The position numbers and the translations under genes are program-made. Below are positions 33,596 through 43,852 of a stretch of DNA of 64,000 bases, piece by piece (within the stretch, counting starts at the first letter, position 1; each line of letters opens with the position of its first letter). This stretch comes from Climacteris rufus (lineage: Eukaryota > Chordata > Aves > Passeriformes > Climacteridae): positions 479,594 through 543,593 of the forward strand of contig VZRZ01004368.1 in NCBI GenBank assembly GCA_013398175.1, given 5' to 3'. The notes below the pieces were generated by a model that saw only the letters and a program-made list of their open reading frames with translations, did no database searches and was not told the origin of the DNA.

Positions 33596-36500
33596 AGTAT
33601 GGGCTGGCCAGTATGATGCCTGGCTTCATGTAGTGGTCCATATCATCTATTTGCACATCTAGAGTCACACAGAGGCATGTGAACTTGAGTCCAGAATGGA
33701 TATGGATGAACCTGTGTGGAAAATGGGGAGGGAGGCTGGAAGAGAAGAAGCCAAGATTATATTAAAGCATTTCTATCCTGGGCTTACAAAAACAATGCAT
33801 TGCACTGAGGCGAGGTGTTATTGTCTGCTTTTAAGTGTACCCTCCCTTTCAAGTTTTTCTTTCTTAATAAAGTATCTGAGGTCATGCTATTGTCATTAGA
33901 GCTTGGCGAGTGCTCAGCAGCTGACACCGTGGCAGCAGGAGTGTGCCTGGTGCCAGTCCCCTTTGTCACAACAGCCACAGCAATGTAAGGAGAAGGGCCT
34001 TGCAGGATGCAGGACAATACTGGGAAGGAAAAGGAGGGAATCCTCGACCTTGGGCCAGGGCCTGGTGGCAGACTATTGAACCCCGTGCATCTCAGTGAAC
34101 CAAAAGGAGTAAAAACTCTTGGAAGCTGCAAAGGTTGCAAGTGAAAACAAAAGATTCTATCGTGTAGGAAATAGACCAAAACACAGAGAAATTTGTTTTG
34201 TTTTCTGAGATAAAATATGCAAATAGCACTCTGCAAGGGTCAGGAGCACTGCACCCCACATATAGCAGTCACGGAAGGGAGGAGGACAGAAAAGCTGGAG
34301 GGAATCTGGAAGCAGGTAGGAAAGTGCTCTCTCTAGAGATTTCCAAATCTTGTTCTCTGAGCAAGGGACTCCCTCATGAAAAAAAGAATGATGACGCTCT
34401 CCACTAGAATTTAAAACATAAAATCATCTATCCATACAAAACCCTGATTATGTAATACAATCAAATAATCACCTTTTGAGCCCATAGCTGAAGAAAGTGA
34501 TAGAAGCAAAAAAATCACCACTGCTGAGTTTTGCCAGTTGGGTAATCAGAAAAGACCAGAGCAGGATAACTAGCACCAACTGCCTCGTGCTTCTGTTAAA
34601 GCAAGACTAAAGCCTGTGCCCGTAAGTGGCTGCAGGAAGAGACAGTGAGGATGGTGTTACTGGTCCTTGTAGACTTGTTAACTTAATAAATGTTTCACAA
34701 CTGACATCTTGGAGCACTTTGTCCCCTTTTCTATTTGTGTTTGTGTATCAGCAACACCCTTGACTAGGAGCTGCTTAGCTATTTCTTTCCTTCTCACTTC
34801 TGATCTGAAGAACCATTCCAGAAATGCCAGCAATTACTAGGCTAACCTTCACCTAGCAATCAGTGCAGCCTCCTTTGCACTACGTACTCTGTGCACAACT
34901 TTCACAGCTTTGTGGGTGTTCCTTTAGGACAGGAAGAGAAGAAATAAATCATATCCCAGTGGAATCACCGGTGTAGCTCTGGACTGGTGGGATGCTACTC
35001 AAGCTATAATTTGGTTGGGATGCCTAGGCCAGCACCCCTGTATTTTGAAAAATACCTTGGCAGTTTGAATGACCACAAGTGGTAGAACCTCAGCTTTATT
35101 CCTTATCCAAAAGAAAAATACCTTTGGAAGCAGAAAAGCCCCACAGTGGGTGAGCAGGACTCACAGTGCCACCTGCTGAAGCACCCAGGCTGCTCAGAGC
35201 TACAGCCAATGTTCCTCCAAGAGGCCGAGGAAGGCCTGGCTCCATGGCCACTGCAGTCAGCCTGGTATTAGCATCAGCTCATCTTGCCCAATTTCCTACA
35301 TGTAAAAATCTCCCCTTGGAAAAAAGAAATGCACCTCAGCAGATGAAAGGGGTCAGGCATGTGGCACATGCAGCATGTTGTCGCACTGTGGGAAGGCAGC
35401 AAAGGTTTGGGGTTTGTGACATGAGAAAGATGCTTGCTTTTGGGTCACAGCAGTCTCCGTACCAGGGCTGGTTATTACCCTGAGACAATACAAGTTGTTC
35501 TTTTTCTTTCTCAGTAATTTCACAGCTTCCAGACCCTGCTGGAGTTCTTTGTTCCTGTCCTCCTGGCACTCTGGTCTGTGGATCCACTCAAAAAAGATGA
35601 TGGTAAAGCTCCCTGAGACTTGAAAAGGGTCAGTTAATTGAAACAGACTAAGGGCATATCTTTTAACCAGCTCCTTTTGCCTTTTTCCCATCTGCTCTCT
35701 TGTCAGTATGGGACTGCAAGTAGCTAAGACCTGAAAAAAAGAGCACCTGGTAGAGTGCTCCCCCTCTCCCTGACATTGTTGTGTAGTCAGTCACCAGCTC
35801 CTAGGAGCTCACATCCAGCAGCAGCAGCAGGACCAAGACATATATTCCCCAACAGCAGGTGCATTATTCCCCTGAGCTCATGTAGACTGTCCCTCTCTAA
35901 TGTGATACCACTATCTGAAATGATACAAAGCATCTGAAAAAGGGGAGAATGTCCTTGGTGCAGTCAATAACAGAGAGGAATGACACCAGGACATGAATAA
36001 ACAGGGATGGTTTTGTCTAGACCCAGGTATTGTCAGCCTCTCAAGAGAGCATGATAAAACTTCAAAAAGCAGGAAGGTAAACATACAGTATCTTCCCTTT
36101 GAGGGTAAGCAAATTGCATGGATGATCTACAGAATGAACTGGTGTGAGGAAAGGGGGGCTCCAGTTAGTGGGTGATAGGGACAATGTGCTGTCTGAAATT
36201 ACTTGGGGAACATGAGTGTGGCATGTATTTTTCCAAGCATGCTTACAGCAAAGTTCATATGGTACTGACAAATCAGCCATCCTTCCCCTTGCACCCTGCT
36301 TAACCTTGTTTATGCTGACCATCTTTTCCACTTTTTTTTAACATTACTAGTAAAAACAAAAAGAAAAAAGAATTCCGTTTCTTGGTTGCTCATAAACTGT
36401 TCTACAACCTTTCTGCAAAGAAGGAACAGAAGGGGGAAGGGACTAGCAAATGTGGCATTGGCTCTGTGACTTTGGCTCTGTGGTTTTTGTTTCCATAAAC

Positions 36501-37047
36501 CTTAGAGCACAAGAATGCATGAGATATTTACACAAATCTTTCCACAATTCCTGTGGCCTTTGGGAGCATTGCATTTGCATGACTTCACCACTGTGGCTGG
36601 TTTGTGCTTTCTCAGCAGCATTGCCTGCAACAGGGAGAAATCCTGGCTATTCCCAGTAGTTCTCTGTCTCCCACCCTCAGATACAGTCACACCAGCGCAT
36701 GTTTAATACAAGCTATGTTAATGCAGGAGTTCCTGTCCTGCTGGTTGTCCAGTTTCCCAGGGATGGTACAGGAAGTTTCCCAATTTATCTCTTAAATGCA
36801 AAAAGAGAAAAATGTTGGTCATTTAGATCTTGAGGGAATATCAAGGCATATGAGAAGGAGGAGGATGCTTCTGAAAAATTACTGAAGTGAGGTAAAAGTT
36901 GGGCAAGCACATAAGGAAAAACGCAAAACAATGATTTTGCATCAACTACTCACTTTACACTCGCCTGCTCTCCTGCCATCACCGGATGTTGGGAAGCTGA
37001 GTGCATGGAGAGAGTGCCTCCAAGTGAATAGGCTACTGAATAAGAAC
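33596..37047. other. no gene seen; unique sequence
   Basis: About 3.4 kb. A 151-codon frame at 33784-34236 (minus strand) has no recognisable domain. GC-richer parts around 35160-35260 and 35760-35860 include an AGC-rich bit (CCAGCAGCAGCAGCAGG near 35816-35832). I find no repeat family, RNA gene or exon. Confidence 0.5.
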
Positions 37048-37152
37048 TTGGCTACTGGGGTTCCATTCTCTGCTGCCCTCATCGGGGACTTCCAGCAATC
37101 ACTCTGGTCTGTCTGTACCTCATTTTCTCAGTCTAATAAAGGGATGCTGCCC
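37048..37152 (+). mobile_element. MIR/CORE-SINE-like fragment
   Basis: GCTACTGGGGTTCCATTCTC, TGCTGCC, then TGTCTGTACCTCATTTTCTC and AGTCTAATAAAGGGATGCTG follow the MIR order GGGTTCGAATCCCGGCTCTG CC, CTCTGTGCCTCAGTTTCC and TCTGTAAAATGGGGATAAT. It is in plus orientation, opposite to the piece at 33508-33595. Confidence 0.55.
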
Positions 37153-37969
37153 AACCTTTGCAAAATTCTTTGAGTCAGTGCACAAAAGGTGTTGTGTTAG
37201 GACCAAGGAATTTTTTCACTGAACGGGAGTATCAGGTCACTCAACGCACAGGCTGCCAGTTGAGGAAACAAAGCCACAATGTCTTACAAGGCAAGGTGGT
37301 CTGTCCAATTCTCACTCTTGCAGCTGTGGCAGCCCTGGCTTCTCCAGTGTTAGGAGTGGTCTTTAAAAGGGAGATTGCATCCTGGATGCTTGTTATGGAT
37401 AATTTGAAGAGGGAGACTAGTGAGGGAGAGCACACGCCACAACACAAGTCTCAGGTCTGTTGCTGTGGACTTTGCAGGACAGGTACAAATTGCTTAAAAT
37501 TGCATTCAAAGCTGTGCTGCATCTCTCTTCCCCATTCTGGCTGGGCCTGAGGGAGATATTGACCACGGGCAGAAGTAATAGCAGATTCATTTGCAGGAGT
37601 TTAACACTTGATATCAGCACCAGTGTGCAGTGATATAAGGCAGAAGCATAACTACAGACAGCTTGTAAAATTTCAGCTTTGTCCCTTGCAAGTGAATCCA
37701 TAACTAAAACTGCAAGTCTAAGTCCGTTGTACTTATCCAGCAGAAGGACTTACCCCTGCTACCACTTGAGTCAGCAAGTTTCTCTATTTGCAGTAATCCT
37801 TTACTTTGACTTTCCTTCATTATTAATAAAACAAATTTAAACTCTTTAATGTCAGCCAAATGGTGTCTCAAATTATATTTTCCAGGGGGAAGAAAAAAAA
37901 AAGATAGTTGAGTGTTCAGGGGGGAACACTTAGTTATGTTATAGTTCAGCCTGAGAGACTCTGGTGACT
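37153..37969. other. no gene seen; unique sequence
   Basis: Open frames on both strands at 37158-37550 (plus) and 37417-37701 (minus) show no recognisable protein. It leads into the long hairpin. Confidence 0.45.
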
Positions 37970-38075
37970 CTTAGAAAGTGTTGAAATTACAGGTTCATGA
38001 CGTACAGAGTGTTGAAACACCATGTTTCTGCAACACTTGGTCCAATGCGAACTTGCAATTTCAACACTTCCTAGG
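37970..38075. repeat. long imperfect hairpin (about 49-nt arms)
   Basis: The outer arms 37970-37996 and 38049-38075 are complementary at 23 of 27 positions, and all four mismatches are transitions. A middle part of 11 bases on each side pairs poorly (about 3 of 11). The inner arms 38008-38018 (AGTGTTGAAAC) and 38024-38037 (GTTTCTGCAACACT) pair fully apart from a 3-base insertion. The loop is ACCAT at 38019-38023. AGTGTTG occurs in both the outer and inner left arms. The structure could be a decayed palindromic transposable element (MITE-like) or a transcribed hairpin such as a microRNA precursor. The sequence does not decide between them. Confidence 0.75.
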
Positions 38076-39399
38076 TCTTTTGTAAAACCTCATAACTGAC
38101 CAGAACAAATGTAAATTCACAAAAAGTCTAAAGCAATGTGCTGCACAATAGACAGCCTGGAAAACCCATTTATTTTCCAGTGCTGCTACCCGTACACGGG
38201 ATAATCATTCTCAAAGTATGTTTAATTTGTAAAAAACCTGTCATCCAAGATTAGTTACTCTCACAGCAAAATAGAGGTCTCAAGACACAACTGGCCTGAT
38301 CTGAAATGGTAATATCTGTAGTCTTCCAACTTGTTAATTTTTCCCTTGGTGTCACAAAAAAAATCCATCAGGAAACTACCTGCGTCAGCCTAAGTAAAGG
38401 AAATTCACCAGCAACCTCCAAAATGTGCTGTCCTGGAGCTTAGCAGAGACCATAAGAACAAAATGTTAAACACAGGGATAAAACCTTCTTGACCAATGGG
38501 AATCTGCAATTTCAAAACACAGCAAAATCTGATATTTAAAAATACACTATGGCATTATTTCAAAATATCATTTGTTAAACAAGGAGGAGACAGGAGAGCA
38601 GACAGAATCAGAGCTCACATGGTGCTCATTTTGAAGATGAGTGCTGGACAGGTTACACTTAGCTCATTCAATTTCATTAAAAGGGAAAATTGTCACTCAG
38701 GGGAGACACTGAGAAACAGCTTAATGCCCCAGCTCCTGTAAGCAGCTTGGATCAGGAGACTCCTACACCTGAAACCATCAGACATGCAGCCACCTGGAGT
38801 GCTTGTCAGGATGGGGATGCCCTGGTTCCTGCCCCTATAAGCAGACCAGAGACAATCCATGTGTGTCAGCACTCAGGGATGGGAAAGAGGTCAAGTAAAA
38901 TAAACCCTCAGTCTGAAAGTCCACACAAAAGCCAGGTCTCATGTGCAGGCTACGTGGGACTGGATGTGACGTGTGCCTGCTGGAAGAGTCCGGGAGGAGC
39001 CCAAAGCCAGCATGTGCCCTCTTGAGCACTTATACAAAGCACCCTCCAATAATGAAGATTAAATGGAAGTTTAACAGTACATTTCCTTTTGTTTTTCTGG
39101 CTGCGCTTTGAATATTTAATGCTAATTTTAGTGCTTGAGTATTTGGAAAAGGGTAACACAATAAACATATTGCATGTATTGGGTGTAAATGTAGAGTCCC
39201 TTACATACCAAGTTGGGTCTTTCCACATCAATCAAAGTTGGAATGACAGCAGAAACAGCAGTGTTGCTGTTATATACAACCAAAGTTCTCATTTATTTTT
39301 AGAGAACATAATTTCTTAAGATAGAAGAGAGCTTACTTGGAAAATCATGATAAATTATTCTAACAGTCTCTCTTCTCTGCAACTTCTTACAGAAGCTGC
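38076..39399. other. no gene seen; unique sequence
   Basis: No frame above 112 codons resembles a known protein (38690-39025, plus strand, is the longest). I recognise no repeat family. Confidence 0.5.
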
Positions 39400-39412
39400 T
39401 TTTTTTTTTTTT
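39400..39412 (+). repeat. T13 run at left edge of gap
   Basis: The last determined bases before the run of N are 13 T, so the assembly broke at or inside a homopolymer. Confidence 0.9.
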
Positions 39413-40409
39413 NNNNNNNNNNNNNNNNNNNNNNNNNNNNNNNNNNNNNNNNNNNNNNNNNNNNNNNNNNNNNNNNNNNNNNNNNNNNNNNNNNNNNNNN
39501 NNNNNNNNNNNNNNNNNNNNNNNNNNNNNNNNNNNNNNNNNNNNNNNNNNNNNNNNNNNNNNNNNNNNNNNNNNNNNNNNNNNNNNNNNNNNNNNNNNNN
39601 NNNNNNNNNNNNNNNNNNNNNNNNNNNNNNNNNNNNNNNNNNNNNNNNNNNNNNNNNNNNNNNNNNNNNNNNNNNNNNNNNNNNNNNNNNNNNNNNNNNN
39701 NNNNNNNNNNNNNNNNNNNNNNNNNNNNNNNNNNNNNNNNNNNNNNNNNNNNNNNNNNNNNNNNNNNNNNNNNNNNNNNNNNNNNNNNNNNNNNNNNNNN
39801 NNNNNNNNNNNNNNNNNNNNNNNNNNNNNNNNNNNNNNNNNNNNNNNNNNNNNNNNNNNNNNNNNNNNNNNNNNNNNNNNNNNNNNNNNNNNNNNNNNNN
39901 NNNNNNNNNNNNNNNNNNNNNNNNNNNNNNNNNNNNNNNNNNNNNNNNNNNNNNNNNNNNNNNNNNNNNNNNNNNNNNNNNNNNNNNNNNNNNNNNNNNN
40001 NNNNNNNNNNNNNNNNNNNNNNNNNNNNNNNNNNNNNNNNNNNNNNNNNNNNNNNNNNNNNNNNNNNNNNNNNNNNNNNNNNNNNNNNNNNNNNNNNNNN
40101 NNNNNNNNNNNNNNNNNNNNNNNNNNNNNNNNNNNNNNNNNNNNNNNNNNNNNNNNNNNNNNNNNNNNNNNNNNNNNNNNNNNNNNNNNNNNNNNNNNNN
40201 NNNNNNNNNNNNNNNNNNNNNNNNNNNNNNNNNNNNNNNNNNNNNNNNNNNNNNNNNNNNNNNNNNNNNNNNNNNNNNNNNNNNNNNNNNNNNNNNNNNN
40301 NNNNNNNNNNNNNNNNNNNNNNNNNNNNNNNNNNNNNNNNNNNNNNNNNNNNNNNNNNNNNNNNNNNNNNNNNNNNNNNNNNNNNNNNNNNNNNNNNNNN
40401 NNNNNNNNN
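39413..40409. other. assembly gap, 997 N
   Basis: No sequence is given. Two apparent long open frames that cross it (39347-40492 plus, 39387-40436 minus) exist only because N is not a stop codon. Confidence 0.99.
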
Positions 40410-40434
40410 CCCCCCCCCCCCCCCCCCGGCCCCC
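40410..40434. repeat. C18-GG-C5 run at right edge of gap
   Basis: Eighteen C, then GG and five C, begin right after the N run. On the minus strand this is a G-rich run that could fold as a quadruplex or defeat sequencing. It is followed by ATTTTATTTTATTTTG. Confidence 0.9.
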
Positions 40435-41594
40435 ATTTTATTTTATTTTGTTTCTTTTTTTAAAACAAAAACCTTTCTTTCACAGCAGTTGAAAGCTTGG
40501 ACACCCCAGGCTGAGTTGTAGTTCAGTTCAGCCTTTATTTGGCAGTACTGATGGAGGAACAGCTGAACGGGACAAAGGAAGAGTTATCAGGCACAAAAGC
40601 ATTGATTGCCCTCCAGTACTGCCCTTTGGAAGGAAAAACCACTCTTCAGAAATAGATGCTGAAAAACAATGTGGGCAGGGGTATTTCTGCCTGTTTTGTT
40701 CTCTCACACTCTTAGAGAGTCCACAGCCTTATTCTGTACTTCAAGTATGATGCAGGTATCTCAGTAGGTTTCATGGCAAAGCAGCCACCCCAGCAGTGAA
40801 GCACACAAACCCACTGTAGCCCACGCTGCTCTGTGCAGAACAGAGAAAGACAATGTGGTGGTACTCGCTCTCTCTGAGTAGGATTAGACTTGTAAGCAAG
40901 CAGAACTGCTCCCACAATCAAATTTGGACATGCTGAGGTTCACTGAAGGTCTCAGAGGATCTCACTGTTCTGTGCTGTGGAAATACAAATTGTTCCAACT
41001 ACCACCCTTCTCCATTCTCAGTGAGATGCTTGCTGGAAAGGCTGCCTGGGGAGCAGCTTCCACCACACCAAAACAGCGGGAATTCTGCACTCAACTCATT
41101 GGCTGCTTCATTCAGCTTCCTGACACAAGACAGCTGTAAACCCATTTTAACTGCCCCGTAAAGCCAGGTTTATAATCACTTTGCCTGACCAAAGCAATCA
41201 CAGTGCAATGGTGAATCAAGGCCCTGGAATTACCAGGATCTTTCACCTCCTTGCCCAGGTACAATACACACAGCCACATACTATAATGAATCATACATAC
41301 CTCATATACATGTGCAATGGATATACATATTTACACCACACACTTTGGTTTGGTGTGGCTTTTGTTGGATGTACATGTATTCTCTACAGATACAGCTGTG
41401 GGTTCTTATATTTACCAACAAAAAACCCACTTGCAGTTATAAGGGGTTACAATAGAAAGTGTGGATCATTGCTTAGCATGAAATTTGCTCCAGAAAACAA
41501 AACCCAGAACTGAGCACTCATGCTGAATCAAATTACCTGTAATTATAATTAGTTAACAACATACAATTAATTATATAACACAAAAAGTTATCGT
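40435..41594. other. no gene seen; unique sequence
   Basis: No recognised repeat or gene. Frames at 40712-40921 (minus) and 41181-41513 (plus) are short and unfamiliar. Confidence 0.5.
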
Positions 41595-42075
41595 TTCATA
41601 AAATTATAAAATGATCTGGGTTGGAAGGAAGCTTAAAGATCATCTCGTTCCAAGCCCACCACCGTGGACAGGGACACATTCCACTAGACCAGTCTGCTCA
41701 AAGCCCCACACATCCTGGCTGGCCTTGAACACTCCCAGGGATGAGGCACCCAAAGCTTCTCTGGGGAGGGCAACCTGTTCCAGTGTCTCACCATCTTCAC
41801 AGCGAAGAATTTTGTTCCTAATGTCCAATCTAAACCAAACCTCTTTCAGTTTAAAGCCATTGCCCGTTGTCTTATTGCTTGTAAAAGGTCCCACTCCAGC
41901 TCTCTTGCAAACCCCCTTTAGGTACTGAAAAGCCACAATAAGCTCTCCCAGAAGCCTTCCCTCCTTCAGGCTGATAAACCCCAATTCTTTGACCCTTTTC
42001 TCATAGGAAAGGTGCTCCAGCCCTCTGGTCATCTTCACAGCCCTCCTCTGGACTCACTCCAACAGGTCCACGTCA
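41595..42075 (-). mobile_element. CR1 LINE, 3' part of ORF2 plus 3' end
   Basis: The longest and best-preserved CR1 in the window. Read on the minus strand it gives CTGGAGCACCTTTCCTATGA, the AAAGGGTCAAAGAATTGG block, TTTCAGTACCTAAAGGGGG, GTTTTAAACTGAAAG word types, CACTGGAACAGGTTGCCC, CAAGGCCAGCCAGGATG-like sequence and finally AACCCAGATCATTTTATAAT, a decayed form of the ATTCTATGATTCTATGAT tail. It is 5'-truncated at about 42075. It still holds an open frame for the end of the LINE polyprotein (41640-42038). Confidence 0.95.
41640..42038 (-). pseudogene. CR1 ORF2 C-terminal remnant, frame still open
   Basis: The 133-codon frame on the minus strand translates to the C-terminal region that follows the reverse-transcriptase domain in CR1/jockey-type ORF2 proteins. 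Residues near 5-45 read GLEHLSYEKRVKELGFISL and LIVAFQYLKGVCKRAG, and the middle reads GNGFKLKEVWFRLDIRNKI. The later LEQVALPREALGASSLGVFK corresponds to the usual WNRLPREVVDAPSLEVFK. The frame stays open through to the 3' region, but there is no start region, endonuclease or RT catalytic domain, so the copy cannot act. It is often misannotated as a host gene in bird genomes. Confidence 0.85.
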
Positions 42076-43809
42076 TTGCAGTGAGGATACACATTTTCAG
42101 AGTGTCTAAACTTTAACTTTAATTCATACCTGAAAGTATAAAATTACCATACATCTTTTAAAAAATCTCATTAATTTTATCTCAGCCAACAGAAAGCAAA
42201 ATGCCCAATAAAAATACAGAGAGAGTGAGTGTATAATAATCTTATCATGGGGCATAGTCATTGTTTTTAGTGAAGAAGCTGCTAATAACTAAAATTAAAA
42301 ACAAACCTCATCACCAAGTGTGGCAGTAATATTTACACATCTCATAGAAACAATGTTTTAATGAGGTTTAAATCTATAGAAATCATATGTAATCTTTCCA
42401 ATATTCCATAGGGTAACTTCGACATCTGTCAGATAAGAACTCTCTATAAATCCAAAGAAGTATCACAGTCCTAACATTATTTTAGACCAGCACCTTTAAT
42501 ATAGGAGAGCATCCTTAGCTAATGTTGTAACCTTTAACTGATCCATGGCCAGCTGCATGATCTGTATGAAGCACATTCAGGAATGTTAGCTTCAGACATT
42601 TGATGTGATCCAAGGAGCAGGTATATAGATAATTTGCTCGTAAGTCAGATTTGTGTCGACTTTTACAGGACAGGAAAATGTAAGATCTCTCAGGAAAAGA
42701 ATTGGTTAGAGACATAGAGACAGAAAAACAGACACAGAAAAAGAAACAAAGTGAGAGCAAATAATACTATTGTAGGCCAGCATTACTTATTATTACCCTC
42801 TGCCCCCTTCTTGATAAGGGTTAAACCAACTTCAGTGAAACCTTCCATGTGTAAAAGTCAACTTGATACAGACAGAAGTTTCCTACAAGGGGAATGGACA
42901 AAGTTACAAAAAAACTGAGAGCCGTGACTTACACCAGAGGTTAAGTGGCCTCTGTTGTAAGTGGTTTATCAGATTTACTTCTGTGGACACTCTATAGCCA
43001 CCTTTAAAGATCCTGTTGTATATGAGTGGGTAGGTTGATGGGTGGGTAGTCATGGCAGATGGCAAGTGCTGTCGTAGCTACAAAAGTAATGGAAAATTTA
43101 CAATTACTCTGAAAATGGAAGCCAAGAACTTCTTAAATAGGCAGGAAAAGAGTAACTGAAAATTTTGAAGACTAGAGAATCTCTGTTAATTGAATAAGAA
43201 ATTAAAATAAAAGCCCATTAAACAAAATGTGTATGTTTAAGAGCCCCCTTTCTGACCCTAAGCCAAGTTAGAGAAAAAAATGTCATTGTTACAGTTTGAT
43301 AAAAACTATTGAAGATACAAAGAAACCAAATGAGAAAAACAAAGTTCCAGACACATAAAGATGAGATTGTTCCAGATTCATCAAGACTAAGAGCTAACTT
43401 GGCTCCTGTCCTACAACTTGTAAATCCAGTCACAATTTGTTTTTGGAGTTTTCAGGGTACACTATAGATAGTGCTATCTGTATAATGTTAGACATTGCTG
43501 GTTTAATGGTTATTCCTTTTCCAATGCACCCATTTGTAAAGACACCACAGCCTTGGATCTGGTGTCCCCTGTGGTCAAACCTTAGGGTAGGGCTCTCCAC
43601 AGCATTTGTTCTATGTCTTCTGCTACTTCTGCAACCTGCTGAAGCATGACTGCTTCACTTTGGCCTGGGTTTTCTTCCAGAGGATACTCTGGGATGAGAA
43701 GACCAGTCCAACAAGAATTTGGGACATAACTGGGCCAAAATCCTGTGAGAAAAGATGGGCATGGGGGCAAGTAGGTTTTCCATTAAGTGATGCAACATAT
43801 ATTCCTTTG
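42076..43809. other. no gene seen; unique sequence
   Basis: AT-rich unique sequence without recognised features. The GGGTAGGTTGATGGGTGGGTAG stretch at about 43028-43049 is mildly repetitive. Confidence 0.5.
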
Positions 43810-43852
43810 GCCCCGCTGCTGATTTACACCAGTGTGGTATGAGAATGGCACC
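43810..43852. repeat. copy of palindromic sauropsid repeat
   Basis: GGCCCCGCTGCTGATTTACA, CCAGTGTGGTATGAGAATGG and CACCCC match the TGATTTACACCAGTGTGAGA TGAGAATGGGGCCC portion of the family. Confidence 0.55.

Noticed and set aside
33784..34236. 151-codon open frame, minus strand
   Set aside because: No domain or signal recognised. It is comparable in length to other chance frames here.
39347..40492. Very long open frames on both strands across 39347-40492
   Set aside because: They consist almost wholly of unknown residues from the 997-base N run. The real residues are homopolymer translations.
42940..42965. GACTTACACCAGAGGTTAAG, like the palindromic repeat family
   Set aside because: Only a short word matches and the flanks do not continue the family order.
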